Assembly (NCBI GenBank): GCA_044344715.1
Contig: JBIJCI010000026.1
Span: 1-22,138, forward strand
DNA from: F1-60-MAGs027 sp044344715
Lineage (GTDB): Bacteria; Actinomycetota; Acidimicrobiia; Acidimicrobiales; Ilumatobacteraceae
Reading direction: 5' to 3'
Length of the DNA: 22,138 bases
Under the pieces are notes generated by a model. It worked only from the letters and a program-made list of their open reading frames with translations. It was not told where the DNA came from and ran no database searches. Below are positions 8,606 to 16,705 of the stretch, piece after piece (the first letter of the stretch is position 1; every line of letters starts with the position of its first letter). The position numbers were made by a program, and so were the translations under genes.

Positions 8606-9141
8606 CAGCGACCCGCCGCCGCTCGTTTGCGGGTGAGCATCACGGTTCCGACCACCGCAACGACGAGGAGCACCGATGTGAGCTCGAACGCCACCACGTG
8701 GTCGCCGAACACCGAACGGGCGAGCTCCTGGATGTTGGCATCACCCGGGGCACCCTCGACCGACGTGGCGAGACCCTCGGCACGGGTCCGCATCGTGTCG
8801 GCACCGCGGCCCACTGCCACGACGAGCAGACCAAGGAGACCGAGCCCGGCGACGCCGGCCAACCAGCGTTGGGCGACGAGCGGTTCAGCCTTCAGATCCT
8901 CGGCTTTGTCGACACCGAGCAGCATGATCACGAACAAGAAGAGCACGACGATCGCGCCCGCGTAGACGATGACCTGCACCGCGGCGAGGAAGTACGCCTC
9001 GAGTGCGACGAAGTGCACCGCCACGCCGAAGAGCGTGAGCACGAGGGAGAGCGCGGCGTGCACCGGGTTCCGACGCACGATCACCCCGACGGCCCCGCCC
9101 AGCATCATTGCACTGGCGATGACGAACACCACGAGTTCCAT
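8605..9141 (-). CDS. nuoJ: NADH-quinone oxidoreductase subunit J
   Basis: A 178-residue membrane subunit with five predicted hydrophobic segments. Helix 1 is followed by VRRNPVHAALSLVLTLFGVA, and the diagnostic helix-3 block QVIVYAGAIVVLFLFVIMLL contains the pi-bulge region linked to conformational coupling in complex I. After that helix comes the hydrophilic stretch GVDKAEDLKAEPL. A loop of roughly 35 residues (about 115-150) separates the last two helices. ATG at 9141 overlaps the nuoI stop by one base (TGATG), and the gene's own stop overlaps nuoK in the same way. No residue looks out of place for the family. Confidence 0.94.
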   Translation of the reverse strand: MELVVFVIASAMMLGGAVGVIVRRNPVHAALSLVLTLFGVAVHFVALEAYFLAAVQVIVYAGAIVVLFLFVIMLLGVDKAEDLKAEPLVAQRWLAGVAGLGLLGLLVVAVGRGADTMRTRAEGLATSVEGAPGDANIQELARSVFGDHVVAFELTSVLLVVAVVGTVMLTRKRAAAGR

Positions 9142-9830
9142 CAGTGCCGACCCGTCTCGTGGGTACCCGCCGCTGCTGCGGACGGTCGATCATCGGCCGA
9201 TTCCTGGTCGGGCTCCGCCGGGCGAACCCCGTAGCCGAGTTCACCGGCCCACGACACCACGCCGACGAACCCGGCGTCACCGGCCGGTGCGGTGGCCCGC
9301 ATCCATGCCGAGGTGTGTTGGTCCTCACCGGGTCGCCAGTCCTCCCAGGGCAACTGCTTCGGCTTGCCGTCGTCGCCGACGAGGAGCTCTTCCTTCGTGT
9401 AGACCGCATCGCGTCGGTTGGTGAACGAGAACTCGAACAGCTTGGTCTCGGTGATCGCTTCGGTCGGACAGGCCTCCACGCAGAGATCGCAGTGGATGCA
9501 CCGCAGGTAGTTGATCTCGTAGATCCAACCGAACCGCTCACCGGGCGACGTCGGATTGTCGGGGTCGTTGTCCGCGCCGCGTACATGGATGCACTTTGCG
9601 GGGCACACGGCAGCGCAGAGCTCGCATCCGATGCACTTCTCCATGCCGTCCTCGTAACGGTTGAGAACGTGCCGGCCGTGCAGGCGCTCGGGCTTCTCGA
9701 TCTTCTCGTCCATCGTCCGCGCCTTGCGCTTCTTGCGCTTGAACAGACGACCGCCCGAGTACTGGGTGGTGACACGGTTCCGGCGCCCGTGCTGGCGCAT
9801 GGTGACGAGGAATCCTCCGAGGTAGCCCAT
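9141..9830 (-). CDS. nuoI: NADH-quinone oxidoreductase subunit I (2x[4Fe-4S])
   Basis: A 229-residue ferredoxin-like subunit that carries clusters N6a and N6b between NuoG and NuoB. The two motifs are CIGCELCAAVCP (Cys66, 69, 72, 76) and CIHCDLCVEACP (Cys111, 114, 117, 121); the last cysteine of each motif binds the opposite cluster. HGRHVLNRYEDGMEKC just before the first motif is a family signature. Two things differ from the shortest bacterial homologues: a strongly basic stretch around residues 28-38 (RLFKRKKRKAR), and a hydrophilic, Ala/Asp/Glu-rich C-terminal tail of about 30 residues. The start at 9830 abuts the nuoH stop directly; the frame after the start (MGYLGGFLVTMRQ) fits the membrane-apposed N-terminal helix of NuoI. 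Confidence 0.95.
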   Translation of the reverse strand: MGYLGGFLVTMRQHGRRNRVTTQYSGGRLFKRKKRKARTMDEKIEKPERLHGRHVLNRYEDGMEKCIGCELCAAVCPAKCIHVRGADNDPDNPTSPGERFGWIYEINYLRCIHCDLCVEACPTEAITETKLFEFSFTNRRDAVYTKEELLVGDDGKPKQLPWEDWRPGEDQHTSAWMRATAPAGDAGFVGVVSWAGELGYGVRPAEPDQESADDRPSAAAAGTHETGRH

Positions 9831-11066
9831 CTAGAACTGCGCTCCTTCCGATTCGCGGGTCTTGTTGCTCACCAGGAATGCACCCTGCACCAGCGCCCAG
9901 CAGACGCCGAGTACGACGACGGCAACCGACGTCGTGACGAACACGTTCCATCCCTCGTCCTCCGCGAGACGCTGGGCAGCAAGGAGGAGGAACCAGCCCA
10001 AGGACACCGGGATGAGGACCTTCCAGCCGAGGTTCATGAGTTGGTCGTAGCGCAGGCGCGGCAGGGTGGCGCGGAACCAGACGTATACATAGAGGAAGAC
10101 GAGCACCTTGAGGAGTAGCCAGATGGTTCCCTCGAGGCCGTTCGGTACGAGCGGGATGTCGAGGGTGACGCCGTTGAGCGAGACGGGCTGCGGGCCGCCG
10201 AAGAACAGCGTGACGATGAGGCCCGACATCGTGACGGTGTTCATGAACTCTGCGAGGTAGAAGAGCGCGAAGCGGATGGAGGAGTATTCGGTGCTGAAGC
10301 CCCCGACGAGTTCCTGCTCGGCTTCGACCAGGTCGAACGGCGGGCGATTCAGTTCTGCGGTTGCGGCAATGAGGAAGATGACGAACGGAATGACGCCGGT
10401 CGCGACGATGTTCCAGTCGGTGAGTGTCGACTGTGCCGAGACGATTCCGCTCGTGGAGAGCGTGCCCGCAATCAGGAGCACGCTCGCAAGCGAGAGGCCG
10501 AGGGCCGCCTCGTAACTCACCATCTGTGCCGAGGCGCGGACGGAACCCAGCAACGGGTACTTCGAGCCGCTCGACCAACCCGCGAGCATGATGCCGTAGA
10601 CGGCGATCGAGGAGATGGCGAGTGCGAACAGTACGCCGATGTGCGGATCGGCGAGCTGTACGCGCGTCTCGACACCGAACCAGGTGACGATTCCGTCGTT
10701 GCCGTCACGGAAATCACCACCGAGCGGGATGATCGCAAAGGAGAGGAACGCCGGGACGAAGGCAAGGAACGGCGCAAGGGCGAAGACGAACCGGTCGGAG
10801 CGCCGTGGCAGCAGGTCCTCCTTGAAGAACAGCTTTATACCGTCGGCCAGCGTCTGCAGGAGTCCGAAGGGACCCGCCTTGTTCGGCCCGATCCGGTTCT
10901 GCATACCGGCGATCACCTTGCGCTCGAACCAGACCATGAGCATGGTGGCGACCAGTCCGATGACGAAGACGACGAGCACCTTGAGCGCGACGATGAGCAG
11001 CGGCGTCCACAGCACGTCGCCATCGAGCATCGGGTCGAGCATCGGGCGGACGGCCTGCGTGCGCAT
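9831..11066 (-). CDS. nuoH: NADH-quinone oxidoreductase subunit H
   Basis: A membrane subunit of 411 residues that links the quinone chamber to the membrane arm. The first-loop signature RIGPNKAGPFGLLQTLADG lies near residues 58-76 and continues to KLFFKEDLLP. The second is ELNRPPFDLVEAEQELVGGF near 238-257, the acidic loop that lines the quinone channel, followed by STEYSSIRFALFYLAEF. WFERKVIAGMQN precedes the first signature. Two starts are possible: GTG at 11069, overlapping the nuoG stop by 4 bases, or ATG at 11066, overlapping by 1 (TGATG). I chose ATG because it repeats the TGATG pattern of nuoI/nuoJ and nuoJ/nuoK; the difference is one residue. Loops on both sides are of ordinary length except for a hydrophilic segment near 118-130. 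Confidence 0.95.
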   Translation of the reverse strand: MRTQAVRPMLDPMLDGDVLWTPLLIVALKVLVVFVIGLVATMLMVWFERKVIAGMQNRIGPNKAGPFGLLQTLADGIKLFFKEDLLPRRSDRFVFALAPFLAFVPAFLSFAIIPLGGDFRDGNDGIVTWFGVETRVQLADPHIGVLFALAISSIAVYGIMLAGWSSGSKYPLLGSVRASAQMVSYEAALGLSLASVLLIAGTLSTSGIVSAQSTLTDWNIVATGVIPFVIFLIAATAELNRPPFDLVEAEQELVGGFSTEYSSIRFALFYLAEFMNTVTMSGLIVTLFFGGPQPVSLNGVTLDIPLVPNGLEGTIWLLLKVLVFLYVYVWFRATLPRLRYDQLMNLGWKVLIPVSLGWFLLLAAQRLAEDEGWNVFVTTSVAVVVLGVCWALVQGAFLVSNKTRESEGAQF

Positions 11067-13417
11067 CACACCACCTCGATGACGACGTCGGTGACGGGAA
11101 CGTCGTGACGGATCAGTTCGCGGACGTCGTTACCGTGCTGGTTGAACGGGACGTAGGCGACGCCTCGTGCCACCGAATCATCGAACGTCACGGGTAGCAC
11201 GACGGCCGCATCGTTGGCCGACACTCGCACGTCTGCATCGGCGCGCAGACCCAGGCGCTGCGCATCGGCTGGGTGCAGGTGCACGGCCGCTTCCCCTGCC
11301 AACGGCGCCAGCGACGGACTCTCCGAGGTGGCGGTGGCCCGGTCGTAGAGCACCCGCGAGACGTGCAGGCGGAAGTGGTGACTCAGTCGGGGTGCCGCAG
11401 CGAGTGGAGCGGCCGTGATGCGCACCGGTGCCGGGTGCACGACCACCACACCCTCGCGCCGTACGGATCGCGAGTCGGCTGCCGGTGCGAAGGCCGGGAT
11501 TCCGGCGGTCATTGCGTCGTGCAACTCGGCATAGGAGTTGAATCCGAGATCCTTGCCGAGTTCGAGCGCCAACTCGGCGGCGATCATCCAATCGGGTCGG
11601 GCGGTACCTGCTGTGGTGATCTTCTGGGCGACGTCGCTGACGCGACCCTCGCAATTCGTGGTGGTTCCGACCTTCTCTGCGTATGCGGCAGCCGGAAGCA
11701 GAACCTCGGCGCTACGGACCGAAGCAGTCATGAACGTGTCGACGGCGATGATGTGCTTGACCCGGGCGAACGCACGTCGGGCGAGATCGGCATCCGGCGA
11801 ATCGGTCAACGGGTCCGCCCCGAGCAGCACGAGGCACTCGATTGCTCCGGCGGCGGCGGCCGCGAGGATTGCATTCGTGTCACCGGCGGTCGATGGGGCG
11901 AGACCGGCGGTGATCGCACCCCGGACGTTGCCGCGACGCAGCACCGGGAGCACACGTGCATCGGGCTTGGCGGACATGACCGCACCGAGCGCGAGGAGTG
12001 TGTACTCGGGCGATTCGGCGAGGTTGCCGCGGCCGACGACGACCGTCACGCTGCCGCGCGCGATCTGTTCGGCGATCTCCGGGTCGGCCAGTGCCTCGCT
12101 GACAACCCGCGGTTGGTCACCAGGTTCGAAACGCACCGATTTCCAGGCGTAGTCCGTGAGACCGCCCGCCCGCGGCGTGAACTCGATGATCCGGGTCCGT
12201 CGCTTCTCGGCGGCATCACGCAACCGCAGGTACAGCACCGGCATTTCTTCCTTCAGGTCGGGCGAGATCAGGACGATCGTCTGCGACGCACATGTCTCGG
12301 CGATCGTGGCCTGCGGCAGTGCGAACACTTCGGGCGGCAGACCGTCACCGAGCTGCGGATCGCGGGCCAGGATTCCGAGCGAATCGGCGAACCGCGCCCA
12401 GGCGTACGCGTCCTCGTTGGTGCCGCGGGCTCCGCCGATGATGCCGACTGCGCCCGGACCCTTGTCGTTCAGCACGACGCGCAACGCCCGACCTGCCGCA
12501 TCCAGGGCGGTGGCCCATGTGGTTTCCGCGAACACACCGTCGGTACGCAGGAGCGGTGTACCGATGCGATTCCCGGAGTTGACCGACTCGAAGTTGAAGC
12601 GGCCGCGATCGCACAGCCATCCCCAGTTCACCGACTCGACGTCGACCCCCTGGTAGCGCACGATCTCGTCGCGGCTACTCTGCACGACGGTGCGGCAACC
12701 GACACTGCAGGTGGTGCAGGTACTCTCCACCTGGTCGAGGTCCCACGGGCGGGCCTTGAACCGGTAGGGCGAGGCGGTGAGCGCACCGACCGGGCAGATC
12801 TGCACGGTGTTGCCGGAGAAGTAGGAACTGAACGGCTCGTCCGGGAACGTCATGACCTGCGTGTTGTTGCCACGACTGACGAACGAGATGAGCGGGTCGC
12901 CGGCCACCTCGTCGGCGAAGCGGGTGCAACGGTCGCAGAGGATGCAGCGCTCGCGGTCGAGGAAGACGAGGTCGCTGATCGGAATCGGCTTTTCGTAGTG
13001 GCGCTTCTCCTCGACGTAGCGACTCTCACCGGGACCGTGCGAGAACGCCTGATCCTGCAGCGGGCATTCCCCGCCCTTGTCGCACACCGGACAGTCGAGC
13101 GGATGGTTGGCGAGCAGCAGCTCGAGGACACCCTCCTGGGCACGCTTGGCCGCATCGGAATCGGTCGCCACCACCTGGCCTTCGGCAACCGGTGTCATGC
13201 ACGACACGACGAGCGACTTGCCGCGCGGACCCTCCACCTCGACGATGCACTGACGGCACATGCCGACCGGCGACATTCGCGGGTGGTAGCAGAAGTGCGG
13301 CACGAAGGAACCGGACTCCTGGCATGCATCGATCAGCAACTGTCCGGGCTTCGCCTCCACCGACCGACCGTTGATCGTGACGCTCACGGTGGTCTTGGGT
13401 GCTGCGGTGTCGGTCAT
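11066..13417 (-). CDS. nuoG: NADH-quinone oxidoreductase subunit G
   Basis: A 783-residue iron-sulfur subunit of the NADH-oxidising arm. Ligand sets in order are: [2Fe-2S] Cys43, Cys54, Cys57, Cys73 (GMCRQC); a His-Cys-Cys-Cys [4Fe-4S] site at His105, Cys109, Cys112, Cys118 (HPLDCPVCDKGGEC); [4Fe-4S] Cys158, 161, 164, 208 (CILCDRC and QICPVGAL); and a fourth CxxCxxxC...C set at Cys234, 237, 241, 269, matching the off-pathway N7 cluster kept in only some bacteria. A molybdopterin-oxidoreductase-like domain follows and no Mo role is expected. ATG at 13417 gives MTDTAAPKTTVSVTINGRSV, the expected ferredoxin-like N-terminus. The frame stays open much further upstream inside nuoF, but that is non-family sequence. 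The start is 20 bases after the nuoF stop; the Shine-Dalgarno is weak (GAGAGAAG). Confidence 0.95.
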   Translation of the reverse strand: MTDTAAPKTTVSVTINGRSVEAKPGQLLIDACQESGSFVPHFCYHPRMSPVGMCRQCIVEVEGPRGKSLVVSCMTPVAEGQVVATDSDAAKRAQEGVLELLLANHPLDCPVCDKGGECPLQDQAFSHGPGESRYVEEKRHYEKPIPISDLVFLDRERCILCDRCTRFADEVAGDPLISFVSRGNNTQVMTFPDEPFSSYFSGNTVQICPVGALTASPYRFKARPWDLDQVESTCTTCSVGCRTVVQSSRDEIVRYQGVDVESVNWGWLCDRGRFNFESVNSGNRIGTPLLRTDGVFAETTWATALDAAGRALRVVLNDKGPGAVGIIGGARGTNEDAYAWARFADSLGILARDPQLGDGLPPEVFALPQATIAETCASQTIVLISPDLKEEMPVLYLRLRDAAEKRRTRIIEFTPRAGGLTDYAWKSVRFEPGDQPRVVSEALADPEIAEQIARGSVTVVVGRGNLAESPEYTLLALGAVMSAKPDARVLPVLRRGNVRGAITAGLAPSTAGDTNAILAAAAAGAIECLVLLGADPLTDSPDADLARRAFARVKHIIAVDTFMTASVRSAEVLLPAAAYAEKVGTTTNCEGRVSDVAQKITTAGTARPDWMIAAELALELGKDLGFNSYAELHDAMTAGIPAFAPAADSRSVRREGVVVVHPAPVRITAAPLAAAPRLSHHFRLHVSRVLYDRATATSESPSLAPLAGEAAVHLHPADAQRLGLRADADVRVSANDAAVVLPVTFDDSVARGVAYVPFNQHGNDVRELIRHDVPVTDVVIEVV

Positions 13418-13437
13418 GGCGGGCTTCTCTCGGTGTC

Positions 13438-14787
13438 CTAGGCGTGGCTCGCGGCATGGGAGACGAACGGCGATTCCACGCCGGCGACGGGGCGGCCGTG
13501 TTCGATGTAGTGCTCGAACTCGTGACGGAACCGGCGCACGGCGGAGGCGATCGGCGATACCGCGGACGGTCCGAGCGGACAGATGGTGGTCTGGCGGGGC
13601 GGCCACGCAATGCCCGGGCTGATGCTCTCGCTCACCTCGAAGAGCAGGTCGATGTCCTCGCTGCGACCGTGGCCGTCGAGGATCCGCTTCAGGACCCGCT
13701 CCAACCAGGTGGTTCCCTCGCGACACGGTGTGCACTTGCCGCAGGATTCGCGGGCGAAGAAGCGCACGATACGCCAGCACGCCGCCACCATGTCGGTGGT
13801 CTGGTCCATGACGACGATCGCGCCCGAGCCGAGCATCGAGCCGGCCTTGTCGACGGTGGGCTTGTCGAGCGCCAGGTCGAGGTGCTCGGGGAAGAACCAC
13901 ATTGCCGAGGCACCACCGGGGATGAACGCCTTTACGCTGCCGCCGTTGCGCACGCCGCCGCAGTACTCGGGCGCCTCGAAGAGCATCCTGAAGGTGGTCA
14001 CACCGTTCGGCACCTCGAACACCCCGGGCTTGTTGACGTGTCCGCTCACCGCGAACATCCGCATGCCCGTCGAGGTTGGTGCTCCGATCGACTTGAACTC
14101 ACCGCCGCCCTTGCCGACGATGTAGGGGACGTTCGCAAGGGTCTCGACGTTGTTGACGATCGTCGGTTGCATATAGAGGCCCTTCACGGCCGGGAAGAAG
14201 GGGGGCTTCAGGCGTGGCATGCCGCGCTCGCCCTCGAGGCTCTCGATGAGTGCGGTTTCTTCGCCGACGATGTACGCACCAGCGCCCCAGGTGAGCGTGA
14301 TGTCCACGGAGAACTTGCCGCCGCAGACGTTCTTCCCGACCATGTTGTTGGCGTAGGCATCGTTCAGGGCCCGTGCGAGTCGCTCCTGGGCGAGGGCCAT
14401 CTCGCCGCGTACATAGAGGAAGGCCTGTGCGGCGTTCAACGCGTAGCACGCGATGACGATTCCCTCGATCAGCTGGTGCGGGTCGCGCTCCATGAGCAGC
14501 CGGTCCTTGTAGGTTCCGGGTTCGCTCTCGTCGCCATTGATCACGAGGTAGCGCGGGTGCACATCGGCGGGGAGGAAACCCCACTTCGTGCCGGCCGGGA
14601 ACCCGGCACCGCCACGGCCCTGGATCTCGGCGGCCTTCACCTCGTCGTGCACCTGCTGCGGCGTCATCGAGGTGACGGCCTTGCGCAGCGATTCGTAACC
14701 GCCGGTGCGCACGTATCCGGCGAAGGTGTGGCCGTCGGCGACGTCGAAGCGTGACGTGATGATCCGCGGACCGGTGGGGACGCTCAT
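13438..14787 (-). CDS. nuoF: NADH-quinone oxidoreductase subunit F (NADH/FMN-binding)
   Basis: The 449-residue product is the flavoprotein that oxidises NADH. GRGGAGFPAGTKW near 57-69 and NGDESEPGTYKDR form the FMN/NADH site. LTWGAGAYIVGEETALIESL is the second nucleotide-binding block. Cluster N3 is held by ESCGKCTPCREG (Cys349, 352, 355) and Cys403. The segment before the last ligand reads SISPGIAWPPRQTTIC, somewhat longer than in enzymes where that cysteine follows a short DNI-x-GR-x-x-C-type link, so the loop carries a small insertion. ATG at 14787 overlaps the nuoE stop as ATGA, with AGGTGG at 14795-14800 upstream. The last 15 residues (about 435-449) are a non-conserved tail. Confidence 0.96.
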   Translation of the reverse strand: MSVPTGPRIITSRFDVADGHTFAGYVRTGGYESLRKAVTSMTPQQVHDEVKAAEIQGRGGAGFPAGTKWGFLPADVHPRYLVINGDESEPGTYKDRLLMERDPHQLIEGIVIACYALNAAQAFLYVRGEMALAQERLARALNDAYANNMVGKNVCGGKFSVDITLTWGAGAYIVGEETALIESLEGERGMPRLKPPFFPAVKGLYMQPTIVNNVETLANVPYIVGKGGGEFKSIGAPTSTGMRMFAVSGHVNKPGVFEVPNGVTTFRMLFEAPEYCGGVRNGGSVKAFIPGGASAMWFFPEHLDLALDKPTVDKAGSMLGSGAIVVMDQTTDMVAACWRIVRFFARESCGKCTPCREGTTWLERVLKRILDGHGRSEDIDLLFEVSESISPGIAWPPRQTTICPLGPSAVSPIASAVRRFRHEFEHYIEHGRPVAGVESPFVSHAASHA

Positions 14788-15371
14788 CGGGCATCCACCT
14801 GTGCCTGGGCATCGTTGCCGCGGTTACTCCACGCTGCGGTGGTTTCCTGGCGGACGGTGGCGAGCGTTCCGTGCGGCGGAACCTCGGCCGTCAACGTGCC
14901 GTTCTCCAGTTCGGTAATGAGTGCATCGAACGACTCGGGCGTCACCTTGTAGCGGTAGCGGTAGTTCACCTGCAACGCCGGCGCCTCGGTGCATGCGGCA
15001 ATGCACTCCACGTCCTCGATCGTGAACAGTCCGTCGGGGGTGGTGCCGCCCGACTTGATGCCGAGGCGTTCCTCGGCATGGTGCAACAGGTTCCACGCTC
15101 CCACCAACTGGCAGGAGATGTTGGTGCACACGTTGATGCAGTACTTGCCGACCGGATGGAACTTGAACATCTCGTAGAAGCTGGCCGTGCCGTACACCTC
15201 GGCCGGTGCGAGGTCGAGCAACTCGGCGATGTGCACCATGGCATCCTGCGCCACGTACCCGTCCTGTTCCTGGGCGAGGTGCAACAACGGGATCAGCGCC
15301 GACTTCTTGCGCGGGAACCGACCGATGATGTCGTGGGCGATCTTCACGCGGTCGTCGTTGAGCCGGCTCAC
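14784..15371 (-). CDS. nuoE: NADH-quinone oxidoreductase subunit E ([2Fe-2S], thioredoxin-like)
   Basis: A 195-residue product with an N-terminal helical bundle and a thioredoxin-like [2Fe-2S] domain holding cluster N1a. The ligands are Cys82 and Cys87 (VCTNISC) and Cys123 and Cys127 (VECIAACTEAPALQ). ASFYEMFKFHPVGKY precedes them and is typical of the family. I chose GTG at 15371, giving VSRLNDDRVKIAHDIIGRFP. It overlaps the nuoD stop as GTGA and has a strong GGGGAGGT at 15378-15385 with a 6-base spacer. The frame is open upstream to 15536, but that sequence lies within nuoD and is arginine-rich shadow. A hydrophilic C-terminal tail of about 40 residues follows the conserved domain. Confidence 0.95.
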   Translation of the reverse strand: MSRLNDDRVKIAHDIIGRFPRKKSALIPLLHLAQEQDGYVAQDAMVHIAELLDLAPAEVYGTASFYEMFKFHPVGKYCINVCTNISCQLVGAWNLLHHAEERLGIKSGGTTPDGLFTIEDVECIAACTEAPALQVNYRYRYKVTPESFDALITELENGTLTAEVPPHGTLATVRQETTAAWSNRGNDAQAQVDAR

Positions 15372-16705
15372 CGGTCGACCTCCCCGAGCACCGGGTCGAT
15401 CGACGAGATCACGGCGACGGCGTCCGCAACGAGACCACCGCGCATCATGTGCGGGAGGCACTGCACGTTCACGAAGCTCGGCGCCCGTACGTGCATCCGG
15501 TACGGCACGGACGAGCCGTCGCTGGCGATGTAGCAACCGATCTCGCCGCGCGGCGATTCGATCGCGACGTATACCTCGCCCTCGGGCACCTTGAAGCCCT
15601 CGGTGAAGATCTTGAAGTGGTGGATGAGTGCCTCCATCGACTCGTCGATTCGAGCGCGCGGTGGTGGAGTGACCTTCTTGTTCTGGATGCGGAAGTCTCC
15701 GGCCGGCATCCTGTCGAGGATCTGCCGCACGATACGCATCGACTCGCGGATCTCCTGGAGGCGGATCGCGTAGCGGTCGTAGGCGTCACCGTGCGCACCG
15801 ATGACCACGTCGAACTCCACCTCCCGGTACTTCAGGTACGGCATGTCGCGTCGCAGGTCCCAAGGCAAGCCGGTCGAACGCAGGATTGGGCCGGTTGCGG
15901 CCAACGCGAGGGCCTCGCTCTGTGTGATCACTCCGACACCCTGCAGACGTTCGCGCCAGATCGGCTGACCCGTCATCAGCACCTCGTACTCGGCGAGCCG
16001 GTCGGGGAGCATGTCGAGCAGGTGCAGCACGTCGTCGCGCCAGCCGGCCGGCAGGTCGGCGGCCAGACCACCGGGCCGGATGAAGTTGTGGTTCATCCGC
16101 AGGCCGGTGACCTTCTGGAAGAAGCGCAGCACCTCCTCGCGTTCGCGCCACCCGTACAGCATCATCGAGACGGCGCCGAGGTCCATGCCGTTGGTGGCCA
16201 TGAACAGCAGGTGGCTGCTCATGCGGTTGAGTTCGGAGAGCAGCATCCGCATCCACTGCGCGCGTTCGGGGATGTCGCCGTCGATCCCGAGGAGCTTCTC
16301 GGTGGCCATCGAGAACACCAGCTCGTTGTTGAGCGGGGAGAGGTAGTCCATGCGCGTCACGTTCGTGCCGCCCTGCAGGAACGTGAGCGACTCCCCCGTC
16401 TTTTCCATTCCGGTGTGCAGGTACCCGATGATCGGTTTGCAACGCAGAACGGTCTCGCCCTGCAACTCGAGCATCAACCGCAGCACGCCGTGCGTGCTGG
16501 GATGCTGCGGACCCATGTTGATGATCATCGACTGGTCCTCGCCAACGTCGGTTGATACCGCGGCCAGTGCGTCGACCTCCGACTCGCTCATCCGCAGCAC
16601 GGCGCCGGACTCGCGCATCAGTGCCTTCTGCGAGATCTCGCCGCGCGGCCGGAGCTCCTGGCCGCCCTCGCTCGTTGCGGCGCCGGCCGAGACGATCGTC
16701 GTCAC
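15368..16705 (-). CDS. nuoD: NADH-quinone oxidoreductase subunit D (quinone-site subunit)
   Basis: A 445-residue 49-kDa-type subunit that forms the quinone site with NuoB. NMGPQHPSTHGVLRLMLELQ near 63-82 carries the site histidine; TRMDYLSPLNNELVFSMATE carries the quinone-headgroup tyrosine. IGYLHTGMEKTGESLTF lies between. Later blocks FIRPGGLAADLPAGW and ESPRGEIGCYIASDG are also typical. GTG at 16705 overlaps the nuoC stop as GTGA and has AAGGGAG at 16713-16719, 7 bases upstream. This start gives about 60 residues before the conserved core, longer than the roughly 35 of well-studied homologues. An internal start such as the methionine at residue 30 cannot be excluded, but lacks the overlap and Shine-Dalgarno support. 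Separate nuoC and nuoD, rather than a fusion, fits an actinobacterial operon. Confidence 0.95.
   Translation of the reverse strand: MTTIVSAGAATSEGGQELRPRGEISQKALMRESGAVLRMSESEVDALAAVSTDVGEDQSMIINMGPQHPSTHGVLRLMLELQGETVLRCKPIIGYLHTGMEKTGESLTFLQGGTNVTRMDYLSPLNNELVFSMATEKLLGIDGDIPERAQWMRMLLSELNRMSSHLLFMATNGMDLGAVSMMLYGWREREEVLRFFQKVTGLRMNHNFIRPGGLAADLPAGWRDDVLHLLDMLPDRLAEYEVLMTGQPIWRERLQGVGVITQSEALALAATGPILRSTGLPWDLRRDMPYLKYREVEFDVVIGAHGDAYDRYAIRLQEIRESMRIVRQILDRMPAGDFRIQNKKVTPPPRARIDESMEALIHHFKIFTEGFKVPEGEVYVAIESPRGEIGCYIASDGSSVPYRMHVRAPSFVNVQCLPHMMRGGLVADAVAVISSIDPVLGEVDR
15378..15385 (-). promoter_or_regulatory. Ribosome binding site deciding the nuoE start
   Basis: The minus strand reads GGGGAGGT, 6 bases before the GTG at 15371, within the end of nuoD. 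It is one of the strongest Shine-Dalgarno matches in the window and supports the short nuoE start over the longer open frame. Confidence 0.75.

Noticed and set aside
11273..13441. A 722-codon open frame on the plus strand opposite nuoG
   Set aside because: It is the antisense shadow of nuoG: high GC and third-position bias remove stop codons on the opposite strand. Its product is His/Arg/Asp-rich with no recognisable domain, while the minus strand encodes NuoG with all cluster ligands.
13418..13900. Upstream extension of the nuoG frame by 161 codons
   Set aside because: This part overlaps nuoF and is Arg/Pro/His-rich; the family N-terminus begins at the ATG at 13417.
15372..15536. Longer nuoE start at 15536
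   Set aside because: The added sequence lies inside nuoD and is arginine-rich shadow; GTG at 15371 has a strong ribosome binding site and a GTGA overlap.
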